DNA from: an uncultured SAR86 cluster bacterium
GTDB lineage: Bacteria > Pseudomonadota > Gammaproteobacteria > Magnimaribacterales > Magnimaribacteraceae
DNA length: 64,000 nt
Reading direction: 5' to 3'
Assembly: GCA_902604855.1 (NCBI GenBank)
Contig: CACLAF010000003.1
Location: forward strand, 89,211 to 153,210
This document shows, one piece after another, positions 8,878-17,711 of this stretch. Both the position numbers and the translations under genes were made by a program. Under the pieces are notes generated by a model. It searched no databases, was not told where the DNA came from, and saw nothing but the letters and a program-made list of their open reading frames with translations. Every line of letters begins with the position of its first letter. Within the stretch, counting starts at the first letter, position 1.

Positions 8878-9647
8878 TCTTTTACACTAAATGAGAAATC
8901 GACACGAGTCCCCTCTATACCCTCTTTTTGATAAGTAAGTTCTGAAATGTTGATCAAACCAGATGGTTCAGACATAAATACTGTAGTGCATCGAGTTCCA
9001 TATATAGGTGATCTTATGAATCTAAAAGGAATTTCTTCTCCGTCCCTAACTTGCAGTTCTTTTTTAGTTTTTTCATGAAGATTTCCATACTCTTTTCTCA
9101 TGATATGAAGACCTTTATCTATTGCAAAACCCTCATGAAGAATTTGGTTAAAATCGTTTTTAATTGACTCAATTTTTTTTGTTGAGGAATTTAACGTTAG
9201 ATTTCCTAAGGCATGGATTCCTTCAGAAATAAAAAATATACCTTCAAGTCGATTGCATAAATAAAATAATCCACTTTTATCTCCAATAATTAAATTGAAG
9301 CCAGCGTAATTCTCTTTGTTAGGTTCTAGAGCCTCAAGATAGGACTTTGCGGACATTTGAGACTCTAGAAATTCCGTTACAAGTGATCCCCGTGAATTTG
9401 AGTACTTAATATCAGTTTCTTCTTTAAGGTTTGTAATTGCACCAAACTTGCCGTCTTTACTAACACCAAGCCATGTTCCTCCAGCCTCTTCATCTCTTCC
9501 TGCAAGCACAATATTATTTGACCACCATTTCATTCCACTAGTTGGCCTTTCATGATATTCATCGCGGTTTGCAATTATCTTGTAAAAATAGCAATCTTTG
9601 CCACTCCAGTCTTTGCTTTTTTCTACAGATAAAGCGATTAAGCACAT
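8874..9647 (-). CDS. NRDE (TANGO2-like) family protein
   Basis: A 257-residue NRDE-family protein. The family-defining ANRDEYHERPT lies at about residues 27-37, preceded by the invariant Met-Cys start MCLIAL. It continues with AGRDEEAGGTWLGVSKDGKFGAITN and a C-terminal GTRCTTVF segment. The eukaryotic relative TANGO2 has been linked to heme and lipid handling; the bacterial role is not settled. Cys2 would become N-terminal after Met removal, suggestive of an Ntn-type hydrolase, but that is inference. It has its own promoter region shared with the TSUP gene. Confidence 0.88.
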   Translation of the reverse strand: MCLIALSVEKSKDWSGKDCYFYKIIANRDEYHERPTSGMKWWSNNIVLAGRDEEAGGTWLGVSKDGKFGAITNLKEETDIKYSNSRGSLVTEFLESQMSAKSYLEALEPNKENYAGFNLIIGDKSGLFYLCNRLEGIFFISEGIHALGNLTLNSSTKKIESIKNDFNQILHEGFAIDKGLHIMRKEYGNLHEKTKKELQVRDGEEIPFRFIRSPIYGTRCTTVFMSEPSGLINISELTYQKEGIEGTRVDFSFSVKD

Positions 9648-9688
9648 AAATTAGAGAGTGTAATTACACTTGATGTTAAAATAGATTT

Positions 9689-10474
9689 TTGGAAATTCTA
9701 TTATACTTTTTACTTGGAACATTCTCTGGCATCTTGGCTGGCTTATTCGGTATTGGTGGAGGGATAATTATAATTCCAACTTTCTTCTATATATTCTCTT
9801 ATCTGCAATTTCCTGATCAAATTCTATCACATATGGTTCTTGGCAGTTCGCTTGGAGTAATAGTCTTTAGCTCTTTGTCTTCTACTTTCTCTCACAACTT
9901 TAGAGGGGCTGTAGATTGGGGTCTCATAAAATTAGTAGCACCAAGTATAGTGGTTGGATCAGCGATTGGTGGAATCACAGCTGGTGCCTTAGATAGCGAT
10001 ACACTTCAGGGATTGGTTGCCTTATTTCTTGTGGTTGCATCCATTCAATTAATCTTTGAGTTTCCTCCACCACCTCAGAATCCCAGAACTAACTTAATTG
10101 GCCCAGTATTAGCAGGAGGAGGAATAGGATGGCTATCGGGAGTATTTGGAATCGGAGGTGGAATATTTTCAGTACCGTATTTCTATCATAGAGGTTTGCT
10201 GATGATGAAGGCCATAGGCACCTCAGCAGCTTGTGGCATACCTATTGCTGTGGCTGGATCCTTATCTTATATGATCATAGGGTATGAAAATATAAATCTC
10301 CCTGAGAATAGCATTGGTTACGTATATTTACCTGCCACTATAATCGTTGGATTAGTTAGCTCACTAACCGCAAAATATGGTGTAAAAATAGCTCACAGAA
10401 TGAAACAAAAGAAACTTAGGATTGGGTTTGCCTTTTTAGTTATGCTAATGGCATTGAACCTCTTGATGCGTTAA
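9689..10474 (+). CDS. TSUP family (TauE/SafE) membrane transporter
   Basis: A 261-residue integral membrane protein with about eight hydrophobic segments. It contains the duplicated TSUP motif: GTFSGILAGLFGIGGGIIIIP at the start of the first half and GGGIGWLSGVFGIGGGIFSVP at the start of the second. TSUP proteins export sulfite, sulfoacetate or related small anions; the substrate here is not known. The start appears to be TTG at 9689, because no ATG allows the complete first helix. It is in the gammaproteobacterial TSUP-lgt-thyA-folA neighbourhood and directly abuts the DUF4212 gene. Confidence 0.85.
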   Translation: MEILLYFLLGTFSGILAGLFGIGGGIIIIPTFFYIFSYLQFPDQILSHMVLGSSLGVIVFSSLSSTFSHNFRGAVDWGLIKLVAPSIVVGSAIGGITAGALDSDTLQGLVALFLVVASIQLIFEFPPPPQNPRTNLIGPVLAGGGIGWLSGVFGIGGGIFSVPYFYHRGLLMMKAIGTSAACGIPIAVAGSLSYMIIGYENINLPENSIGYVYLPATIIVGLVSSLTAKYGVKIAHRMKQKKLRIGFAFLVMLMALNLLMR

Positions 10475-10729
10475 ATGAAAGATAAAACTCAACAGTATTG
10501 GAAAGCAAATTTAAAAATTGTTTTTTCACTTCTAGTAATCTGGTTTATTGCTTCCTTTGGATTTGGAATCATCTTCTCCGATACTCTGGATCAAATAAGA
10601 TTAGGCGGATTTAAACTAGGGTTTTGGTTTGCCCAACAAGGTAGCATTTATATATTTGTAATAATCATATTTCTTTATGTGTGGTTGATGAAGAGGCTTG
10701 ATAAAAAACTTTCTAAAGAAGAAAAATGA
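10475..10729 (+). CDS. DUF4212 small subunit of a sodium/solute symporter
   Basis: An 84-residue protein with two membrane helices (about residues 13-33 and 48-70) between charged ends, matching DUF4212. This family is nearly always encoded immediately before a VC_2705-type sodium:solute symporter, as it is here with a 4-base overlap (ATGA). The initial QQYWKANLKIVFSLLVIWF is typical. It is probably an accessory subunit of the acetate/organic acid symporter at 10726. Confidence 0.88.
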   Translation: MKDKTQQYWKANLKIVFSLLVIWFIASFGFGIIFSDTLDQIRLGGFKLGFWFAQQGSIYIFVIIIFLYVWLMKRLDKKLSKEEK

Positions 10730-12474
10730 CTACCCAGCTTCTTACGTATATTTTTGTAGGTGCTACCTTTGCCCTTTATATAGGAATTGCTTTATGGTCG
10801 AGAGCAAGGTCGACAAATGATTTTTATGTAGCTGGTAAGGATGTCCATCCAGTGGCAAATGGAATGGCTACAGCGGCAGATTGGATGTCTGCAGCTTCCT
10901 TTCTTTCTATGGCTGGTTTGATTGCATTCCTGGGCAAAGATGGCTCCGTATATCTAATGGGCTGGACTGGGGGTTATGTTTTATTAGCACTTCTTCTTGC
11001 ACCGTACTTAAGAAAGTTCGGAAAATTTACTGTCCCCGATTTTATTGGTGAACGTTATTACTCCAAGACAGCCAGAAAATTAGCTGTTGTATGTTTAATA
11101 TTCATCTCTTTTACCTACATAGCCGGGCAGATGAGAGGAGTAGGAATAGTTTTCTCTAGATTTTTAGAGGTTGATATTAATACTGGTGTTATCGTCGGAA
11201 TGGCCATAGTTTTCTTTTATGCGGTTTTAGGAGGCATGAAAGGCATTACATACACTCAAGTAGCTCAATACTGTGTACTAATCTTTGCCTACTTAGTGCC
11301 TGCTATATTTATTTCAATATTGATGACCGGCGAAGTTATTCCACAAATTGGTTTTGGAAGTACTCTAGTTGATAGTGAAGTATACCTTCTCGATAAACTA
11401 GATCAGGTTACAAAGGATCTAGGTTTCATTGCTTATACTGAAAATGTTAAAAGTAATATTGATATTTTTTGCATAACAGCAGCCCTAATGTTTGGTACTG
11501 CGGGATTGCCGCATGTCATAGTGAGGTTCTTTACAGTTCCTAGTGTCGGTGCAGCAAGACAATCAGCTGGTTACGCGTTAATTTTTATAGCACTGTTATA
11601 CACAACGGCTCCTGCTGTTTCTGCTTTTGCAAGAATGAATTTAATCGACTCGATTCAAGATCAACCCTATAGCACTTCACCATCCTGGTTTAAGAACTGG
11701 GAAGAAATAGGTCTAATTGCATGGATGGATAAAAATCAAGACGGAAAAATTCAGTATTCCTCGGGTGATGCTCTGGAAAATGTAAAACCCTCATATCAAG
11801 AACTTAGAGGGTCTAATGGACAGAGACTTCTCGAAAATGAACCCAATTTATCTAATGAAAATGAGATTTATATAGACAGAGATATAATCGTTTTAGCAAA
11901 CCCTGAAATAGCCCAACTTCCTGGCTGGGTTATTGCTTTAGTAGCTGCTGGAGGCCTAGCAGCAGCTCTTTCAACGGCAGCTGGGCTCTTATTAGTTATA
12001 TCTTCATCTGTTTCACATGATCTTTTAAAAAAAACCTATATGCCTCAAATTACCGAAAAACAGGAACTCAAATATGCAAGAATTGCAGCTGCTGTTGCAA
12101 TAGGCATAGCTGGTATTTTTGGCATCTATCCTCCAGCATTTGTAGCACAGGTTGTGGCATTTGCCTTTGGACTGGCTGCAGCAACATTCTTTCCAGCGCT
12201 TTTTCTGGGTATATTCTATAAAAGGCTAAACAAGGAAGGTGCAATTACCGGTATGCTTGGAGGTCTACTATTTACTGCTTTTTATATTATTTATTTCAAA
12301 TTCATTAATCCAGACATCAATAATTCAGACTTTTGGTTCTTAGGTATCTCGCCTGAGGGAATTGGCTGTATTGGAATGATCTTGAACTTTACACTCGCAT
12401 TAAGTATTTCAATTTTTACTAAACCTCCGCCAAAAGAAGTTTTTGATATGGTGGATGAAATAAGGCAGCCTTAA
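10726..12474 (+). CDS. Sodium:solute symporter, acetate/VC_2705 type
   Basis: A 582-residue SSS-family transporter with roughly 13 membrane helices. Family segments include NDFYVAGKDVHPVANGMATAADWMS near the N-terminus, GTAGLPHVIVRFFTVPS near 255 and GGLAAALSTAAGLLL near 404. Relatives include ActP, an acetate/cation symporter. A large hydrophilic loop (about residues 310-390) carries DKNQDGKIQYSS, resembling a calcium-binding EF-hand loop. It is translationally coupled to DUF4212 upstream and lgt downstream (TAATG). Acetate or another small carboxylate is the likely substrate. Confidence 0.88.
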   Translation: MTTQLLTYIFVGATFALYIGIALWSRARSTNDFYVAGKDVHPVANGMATAADWMSAASFLSMAGLIAFLGKDGSVYLMGWTGGYVLLALLLAPYLRKFGKFTVPDFIGERYYSKTARKLAVVCLIFISFTYIAGQMRGVGIVFSRFLEVDINTGVIVGMAIVFFYAVLGGMKGITYTQVAQYCVLIFAYLVPAIFISILMTGEVIPQIGFGSTLVDSEVYLLDKLDQVTKDLGFIAYTENVKSNIDIFCITAALMFGTAGLPHVIVRFFTVPSVGAARQSAGYALIFIALLYTTAPAVSAFARMNLIDSIQDQPYSTSPSWFKNWEEIGLIAWMDKNQDGKIQYSSGDALENVKPSYQELRGSNGQRLLENEPNLSNENEIYIDRDIIVLANPEIAQLPGWVIALVAAGGLAAALSTAAGLLLVISSSVSHDLLKKTYMPQITEKQELKYARIAAAVAIGIAGIFGIYPPAFVAQVVAFAFGLAAATFFPALFLGIFYKRLNKEGAITGMLGGLLFTAFYIIYFKFINPDINNSDFWFLGISPEGIGCIGMILNFTLALSISIFTKPPPKEVFDMVDEIRQP

Positions 12475-13241
12475 TGTTAATTCCTGAATTAGATCCTGTC
12501 GCAATACAATTAGGACCTTTAGCAATTAGATGGTATGGCCTGACATGGCTAGCTGCCTTTTCAACTATCTACTTCTTAATCAAAAGATACCAAAAAGATT
12601 TAAATGTAGATCAAATCAGTGACCTAATGTTTTATAGCCTTCTAGGTGCGATATTAGGTGGAAGAGCAGGATATGTTTTCTTCTACTCTATAGAACAATT
12701 TATATCTAATCCTTTATCTATTTTCTTTATTTGGCAAGGAGGATTGTCCTTTCATGGAGGTCTTCTGGGAGTTTTGATTGCTTGCTTCTTGCTATCAAGA
12801 AGGTTGGGGGTTCAATTCTTTTGGTTGATGGATAGAGTGGCTCCATTTGTGCCTCCAGGCCTAGGATTTGTAAGATTGGGAAACTTTATGAATTCAGAAC
12901 TTCTAGGCAGACCAACTGATATAAGTTGGGGAGTTATATTTCCTTCCGATCCATTAGGACTTACAAGGCATCCATCTCAGTTATACCAAGCTTTTGGAGA
13001 GGGCATAGTGCTTTTTATTTATATGCTTCTTATCTCAAGGAACTCAAAACCTAAAATGAATATTTCTGGACATTTCCTTTTAGGATACGGAGTCATTAGA
13101 TTCGTCTCTGAATTCTTTAGAACACCGGATCAACATATAGGATTTATTTTTGAATTTCTTACAAGAGGGCAACTTCTTTGCCTGCCAATGATAGTAATTG
13201 GTGTCCTTCTAATTTATTATTCATATAGAAAAATTACATGA
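12474..13241 (+). CDS. lgt: Prolipoprotein diacylglyceryl transferase
   Basis: A 255-residue inner-membrane enzyme with about seven helices. It transfers diacylglycerol from phosphatidylglycerol to the lipobox cysteine of prolipoproteins. The Lgt signature [10 protein letters not shown] is near residue 63, the catalytic HGGLLG near 95, and [18 protein letters not shown] sequence (here [17 protein letters not shown]) near 138. The C-terminal [20 protein letters not shown] is also conserved. Substrates in this window would include DctP and the lipoproteins at 59261 and 60092. The ATG shares a base with the upstream stop. Confidence 0.96.
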   Translation: MLIPELDPVAIQLGPLAIRWYGLTWLAAFSTIYFLIKRYQKDLNVDQISDLMFYSLLGAILGGRAGYVFFYSIEQFISNPLSIFFIWQGGLSFHGGLLGVLIACFLLSRRLGVQFFWLMDRVAPFVPPGLGFVRLGNFMNSELLGRPTDISWGVIFPSDPLGLTRHPSQLYQAFGEGIVLFIYMLLISRNSKPKMNISGHFLLGYGVIRFVSEFFRTPDQHIGFIFEFLTRGQLLCLPMIVIGVLLIYYSYRKIT

Positions 13242-13245
13242 ATTA

Positions 13246-14148
13246 ATGGAACAATATTTAAATCTACTTACAGAAATAAAATCTAAAGGAACTAAAAAAG
13301 AGGATAGAACTGGAACAGGAACAATCAGCATATTTGGACATCAAATGAGATTTGATTTGAATGATGGGTTTCCATTAGTAACCACCAAAAAAGTAAATTT
13401 CAATGCTATCTTGCATGAACTTTTATGGTTTATAAAAGGCGAGACAAATATCGAATATTTAGTAAAAAATAATGTAAACATATGGAATGAATGGCCATTT
13501 CAAAGCTGGTTGGAGAAAACAAATCAAAATCAAGGTCTGACCATGCATTCAAAGGAGTGGAAGAATAAATTACAAGAATTTATTAATCTAATAAAAAAAG
13601 ACAATTCCTTCGCAAAAGAATATGGAGATCTCGGGCCAGTATACGGTAAGCAGTGGAGAGATTTTGAAGGAGTAGATCAACTAGCTCAGGTAATAGAGGA
13701 TCTAAAGAAAAATCCTAATTCCAGACGTCATATTGTCTCAGCTTGGAATCCTAAGGAAATTCCAACAATGATTAAATCAGGCTTACCACCTTGTCATACA
13801 ATCTTTCAGTTCTATGTAGCTGATGGGAAACTCTCTTGTCAGTTATATCAAAGAAGTGCCGATGTATTTCTAGGTGTTCCATACAATATCGCGTCTTACG
13901 CGCTTCTTACTCACATGATAGCTTCGGTCACAGATCTAGAGGTGGGAGATTTTGTTCACTCTCTTGGTGATACACATATTTATCTGAATCATCTTGTTCA
14001 GGTTGATGAGCAGCTTTCTAGAGAGCCGCATCAACTGCCTAAAATCGAGATAAATAAAAAAGATAATCTGTTCGATTATAAATTTGAAGATTTCAAGCTT
14101 ATAGATTACAACTCTCACCCTTTTATTAGTGCTCCTATTGCTGTTTGA
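13246..14148 (+). CDS. thyA: Thymidylate synthase ThyA
   Basis: A 300-residue thymidylate synthase that methylates dUMP using methylene-THF. The catalytic cysteine is in [12 protein letters not shown]; the folate/dUMP-binding DRTGTGT (near 21), [30 protein letters not shown] and GDTHIYLNH segments are all present. It is longer than the 264-residue E. coli enzyme owing to an insert of about 35 residues after [11 protein letters not shown], a length seen in the long ThyA class. It overlaps folA by one base. Confidence 0.97.
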   Translation: MEQYLNLLTEIKSKGTKKEDRTGTGTISIFGHQMRFDLNDGFPLVTTKKVNFNAILHELLWFIKGETNIEYLVKNNVNIWNEWPFQSWLEKTNQNQGLTMHSKEWKNKLQEFINLIKKDNSFAKEYGDLGPVYGKQWRDFEGVDQLAQVIEDLKKNPNSRRHIVSAWNPKEIPTMIKSGLPPCHTIFQFYVADGKLSCQLYQRSADVFLGVPYNIASYALLTHMIASVTDLEVGDFVHSLGDTHIYLNHLVQVDEQLSREPHQLPKIEINKKDNLFDYKFEDFKLIDYNSHPFISAPIAV

Positions 14149-14627
14149 TGGAAATCATATTAATTGCAGCTGTAGATAAAAATCTAGCAATAGGTAAAGA
14201 TGGAAAAATCCCTTGGGAAATAAAAGAAGATCTAAAGTTCTTTAGAGAAAAAACAGAAGATACAGCCATCATAATGGGTCGTGCAACTTACGATTCAATA
14301 GGCCGACCCTTGCCAAAAAGGAAGAATATCGTAATGACTAGAACATTTCAGAAAAGAGAGGGAATAATTGAAGTAAACTCTAGTAAGGAAGCTTTAGAGC
14401 ATGCAAAAAGTTACTCTGAAAAGATTAATATAATTGGCGGAGAATATATCTATAAAGAATTCCTACCCTTAGCAACAAAACTTCTGATAACAGAAATAGA
14501 TATTGAAGTGATTTCACCAGATGCATTTTTTCCTGAGTGGGATACAAGTCAATGGAAAGAGATTTCAAGAAAGCGAAGCTCTGAAAACGGGCTTAATTTT
14601 AGTTTTGTGGAATACCAGAGGTATTAG
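14148..14627 (+). CDS. folA: Dihydrofolate reductase
   Basis: A 159-residue DHFR that regenerates tetrahydrofolate after thymidylate synthesis. Visible motifs are IAAVDKNLAIGKDGKIPWEIKED (N-terminus with the catalytic acidic residue), IIMGRATYDSIGRPLPKRKNIVMTR for NADPH binding, and INIIGGEYIYKEFLP. ATG at 14148 overlaps the thyA stop by one base; an in-frame TTG one codon earlier is possible. It converges on the TPR gene with a 4-base overlap. Confidence 0.96.
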   Translation: MEIILIAAVDKNLAIGKDGKIPWEIKEDLKFFREKTEDTAIIMGRATYDSIGRPLPKRKNIVMTRTFQKREGIIEVNSSKEALEHAKSYSEKINIIGGEYIYKEFLPLATKLLITEIDIEVISPDAFFPEWDTSQWKEISRKRSSENGLNFSFVEYQRY

Positions 14628-16093
14628 ACGCCTAGAGCTTTTCTTTTTAACTTAAGAGCTTCGACCCTTTCTTCTTCACCTTCAGTATATGTCACCCACT
14701 TCCTGGCCTGATCTTGTACTCTTTTCTTCTTCTCTTTTTGCTTTTCTTTTTTATCATCAAATTGTCTTTCAGCTACATCAATGCATTTTCTAAAAGATTC
14801 AATGGCAGATTCCCATTTTTGATTTTCAAAATTTATTTGCCCCAATAGCATATAGGCAGCAGCTTCATCTTTAAGCTTACCTTTGTTTAGACCATCTTCA
14901 ATTGCTTTTTCAGCTTTATCGAATTCATCTAAACTAAAATGAACTTGTCCTAAAAATATAAACAACTCCCCTTCCTTAGACTTTGTCGCGGCTTGAAGGT
15001 AATAAGGCTTTGCTCTTTCAAGCTCCTTGGCTGCATGCCAATATTGAGCAGCAGCTTTTAATGTCTTCTCTTCTTTTTTAACTATTCCTCGATTTAAGCC
15101 TTCTTCTATGACTTTGGCTGCTTTACGAGGATTTTCAAACATAAATAGAAGTTGCGATAAAGCAGTAAATTCTCTTTGTTTGTCTAGAAGATTATCATCA
15201 TAGGCGGCTTCAAGAGCTCCCATTTGATCCATTTGTCTATCTCTTTGCCCATATAGACCTGACAAGTTAGTCCAGTATCTCTTTTTCGGATAGTATTGAA
15301 CAAGAATCTCATAAATTGGCAATACTTCAAGGTCTTTCTTTAATTCGGAGTAAAGAGCCATTTTGAGTAAATAATGATTTTCTTTAGCTACTCCTTTTCT
15401 TGTTTCTCCTGTCTCAATCATCTCACCTGTTTCATTACCTTCAGCATCAAGAACTGCAACTTTTATGGGTATATCTCTAGATTCTTGAATTTCTATTGCA
15501 GTATCTATAGCTTCAACAGATTTTTGAAAGCTTTCTACTTGATAGTACGCTTGTGCAAGAAGCCCATACCCATCAGAGCTTGGCTCTTCTTCATTATCAA
15601 GCCATTCCAATAGGTAGTTTATTGATCCTTTGTAATCTTCTGCAATATATCTGAGTTGAGATAAAGAATATATTGCTCCCTGTCTTTCTTGATCACTAGA
15701 GTCTTCTTCAGCAATCAAATTTTTATATGCTCTTTCGGCAAGACCAAATTTTTCTTGTGAAAAATAGATATATCCTCTGTAATAAAACATCTTGGCCCTG
15801 TCTGTGCTAGTGAATTTTGAATCTACTGCTGCTACAGGCTCAAGTGTAAGAAGAGCTTCTTCCCATTGTTCGTTTTCAATGAAAGGAACAAGGCCCTGTA
15901 AGATTCTTTGCATTTTCTTACTAGGCAATTTGGTACGTCTTCTTTTCTTTTTCTTCTTTTGATCATCTTCAGCTGCTTCCAGAGAGGCGCCTTTGTAATC
16001 TAAGGGTGATACTCCTAAAGTAACTGGTAACAAACTTATTACAGTTGCTAATAGAAACAACTTTAAAGGATAGCTTAATTTTAATTTTTTCAT
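14624..16093 (-). CDS. Exported TPR protein of the TonB2/TtpC system
   Basis: A 489-residue protein with an N-terminal signal or anchor (residues about 10-27), a very basic stretch KKKKKRRRTKLPSKK, then tetratricopeptide-like helical repeats over most of its length (for example MFYYRGYIYFSQEKFGLAERAY and YMLLGQINFENQKWESAI). A lysine/glutamate-rich coiled region precedes the end. It is last in the minus-strand operon DUF3450-TtpC-ExbB-ExbD-TonB, the usual place for the TPR partner of TonB2 systems. Its periplasmic role is probably protein-protein contact; the details are unknown. Confidence 0.85.
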   Translation of the reverse strand: MKKLKLSYPLKLFLLATVISLLPVTLGVSPLDYKGASLEAAEDDQKKKKKRRRTKLPSKKMQRILQGLVPFIENEQWEEALLTLEPVAAVDSKFTSTDRAKMFYYRGYIYFSQEKFGLAERAYKNLIAEEDSSDQERQGAIYSLSQLRYIAEDYKGSINYLLEWLDNEEEPSSDGYGLLAQAYYQVESFQKSVEAIDTAIEIQESRDIPIKVAVLDAEGNETGEMIETGETRKGVAKENHYLLKMALYSELKKDLEVLPIYEILVQYYPKKRYWTNLSGLYGQRDRQMDQMGALEAAYDDNLLDKQREFTALSQLLFMFENPRKAAKVIEEGLNRGIVKKEEKTLKAAAQYWHAAKELERAKPYYLQAATKSKEGELFIFLGQVHFSLDEFDKAEKAIEDGLNKGKLKDEAAAYMLLGQINFENQKWESAIESFRKCIDVAERQFDDKKEKQKEKKKRVQDQARKWVTYTEGEEERVEALKLKRKALGV

Positions 16094-16099
16094 AACAAT

Positions 16100-16741
16100 C
16101 TATGCACAACCTTCTGGAACATAATCCGCTGGTTTATTGGGGTCTTCAATTTTAAATACGATAATTGTTCTAACATTTGGTACTTCAATGGCCTCACCAT
16201 CTCTTATTTGAGGTTTATATTTATACTTTAATGCAGATCTCATTGCAGCTCTATCAAAAATTCCTGGAGGCACAGACCATTCAACTTCAGGTTCTTTTGT
16301 AGAACCAACTTTTGTAACAGTAAATTTAAGCATCACACAACCTTCGATACCTCTCTCCAAGGCTCGTCTGGGATATACAGGTGGAACTTGGAAAATTGGA
16401 ACATATGAACCATCAGCAAATACCCCTGCCTTCTTTCCTTTGAAACCAAGGTTTGGTCTCGCTGCAGATGTATCTAAATCAGCTGGAGGGGTCATATCGA
16501 ATTCAGGTGGCATTGTTTCAGGCGGGGGCTCCTCTTCTTGAGGACGCTCCATATCCATCATAAGTTCAAGCTCTCTTTCGGGCATCGTTACATCAGCTAT
16601 TTTTATTGACTTATCATTTAGCTCGACATCACCAACATCTATTAACCATTGCATGGCATAAAAAATGGCAACTGTAAGAAACAAAGATCCACTTAAAGTG
16701 GCCCCAAGCATTTTAAGATTTTGTTCCGCAAAAAAACCCAT
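16100..16741 (-). CDS. TonB-family energy transducer (TonB2 type)
   Basis: A 213-residue TonB protein. One N-terminal membrane anchor (about residues 10-32) is followed by an acidic proline-rich stretch (ERPQEEEPPPETMPPEFDM) and a C-terminal TonB domain from about residue 118: VPPVYPRRALERGIEGCVMLKFTV, with the YP and GxV features of the family. It would transmit proton-motive energy to outer-membrane receptors. The position after exbD, and the short spanning region compared with E. coli TonB, fit TonB2. It ends near an EGCA tail containing a cysteine. Confidence 0.93.
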   Translation of the reverse strand: MGFFAEQNLKMLGATLSGSLFLTVAIFYAMQWLIDVGDVELNDKSIKIADVTMPERELELMMDMERPQEEEPPPETMPPEFDMTPPADLDTSAARPNLGFKGKKAGVFADGSYVPIFQVPPVYPRRALERGIEGCVMLKFTVTKVGSTKEPEVEWSVPPGIFDRAAMRSALKYKYKPQIRDGEAIEVPNVRTIIVFKIEDPNKPADYVPEGCA

Positions 16742-16746
16742 AGAAT

Positions 16747-17157
16747 TTAAAATTTCGGTTCAGACGCTAATGAAATTGCATAAACTCCAGCTTCTCTAGA
16801 CTGGTCCATAACTTGTATGATTGCATCAGCCTGAGCCTTTTCATCAGCCTGAATAACAACTGAGCCTTGAGGGTTATCAGCCAATAGCTTAGTAATATTT
16901 GCCTTAACTTGTCTTACATCTACCCTTCTACCATCTATCCAAATATCATTTGTAGCACCGATTGCTATCAGAATGGCTGCATTCTCTTGGATATTGGAAG
17001 TTTCAGCATCTGGCCTATTAACTTCTAAACCAGGTTCTTTAATAAAATTAGCTGTTACGATAAAGAAAATCAGAAGAATGAAAACCACGTCCAACATTGG
17101 TGTTAAATTTATATCTTCTTCTTCAGCAACAGCACTACTAATTGGTGATCTTCTCAT
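16747..17157 (-). CDS. ExbD/TolR-family biopolymer transport protein
   Basis: A 136-residue ExbD. The hallmark INLTPMLDVVFILLIFFIVTA lies near residues 16-36: a single helix with the essential aspartate at its start. The periplasmic domain follows (VVIQADEKAQADAIIQVMDQ). The ATG at 17157 is chosen because AGGA lies 8 bases upstream and it leaves a 10-base gap after the ExbB gene; a longer start would overlap that gene. It forms the proton-conducting complex with the ExbB at 17168. Confidence 0.95.
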   Translation of the reverse strand: MRRSPISSAVAEEEDINLTPMLDVVFILLIFFIVTANFIKEPGLEVNRPDAETSNIQENAAILIAIGATNDIWIDGRRVDVRQVKANITKLLADNPQGSVVIQADEKAQADAIIQVMDQSREAGVYAISLASEPKF

Positions 17158-17167
17158 AATTAAATTC

Positions 17168-17692
17168 CTATTCTGCGACCAACTGATCAACCAGTAGATC
17201 TTTTTCTTTTTGGGCCCTATTGACTAAAAATTGATTTGCCAATGTTCCAGTTAAAGCAACTGCTAGACCTGCCATGGCAGGTATTGTAGATCTTGATACT
17301 CCTCCGGCCATAGCCTTAGCATCACCACCTCCAGTTACCGCAAGTAAGTGGAAAACTTCAATCATTCCAGTAATAGTTCCAAATAAACCAAACAAAGGTG
17401 CTATTCCAACACACATTTTTATGAGTCCGAGATTCTTATCAATTCTTATTTCATTCTCTGAAATTAACATGTCTCTTATGGCTTTAGAATTCCAAGAGCT
17501 TTTATCTTGGCGTGAATCCCATTCTGTCATTGAGACTCCCACATAGTTCTTATGAGTATAAAAATAGAACCACATTCTTTCAAAAATGAGGAACCACATA
17601 ACAAAGGCTAGTAGTCCTATTAAATAGAGAACATCTCCTCCTCTTTGCATAAAAGCGAAAAGAGCATCTGAAAAGTTATAAAAAAATTGCAT
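17168..17692 (-). CDS. ExbB/TolQ-family proton channel (ExbB2)
   Basis: A 174-residue MotA/TolQ/ExbB protein with three hydrophobic segments. LIGLLAFVMWFLIFERMW forms the first, followed by a cytoplasmic loop. The conserved GLIKMCVGIAPLFGLFGTITGMIEVFHLLA and GGVSRSTIPAMAGLAVALTGTLANQFL cover the second and third. It is the short ExbB of the TonB2 system and would form a pentameric proton channel with ExbD. It is second in line from the larger TtpC (19 bases downstream of its stop). Confidence 0.94.
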   Translation of the reverse strand: MQFFYNFSDALFAFMQRGGDVLYLIGLLAFVMWFLIFERMWFYFYTHKNYVGVSMTEWDSRQDKSSWNSKAIRDMLISENEIRIDKNLGLIKMCVGIAPLFGLFGTITGMIEVFHLLAVTGGGDAKAMAGGVSRSTIPAMAGLAVALTGTLANQFLVNRAQKEKDLLVDQLVAE

Positions 17693-17711
17693 CCGTTTAT
17701 TTCTTTATAAT

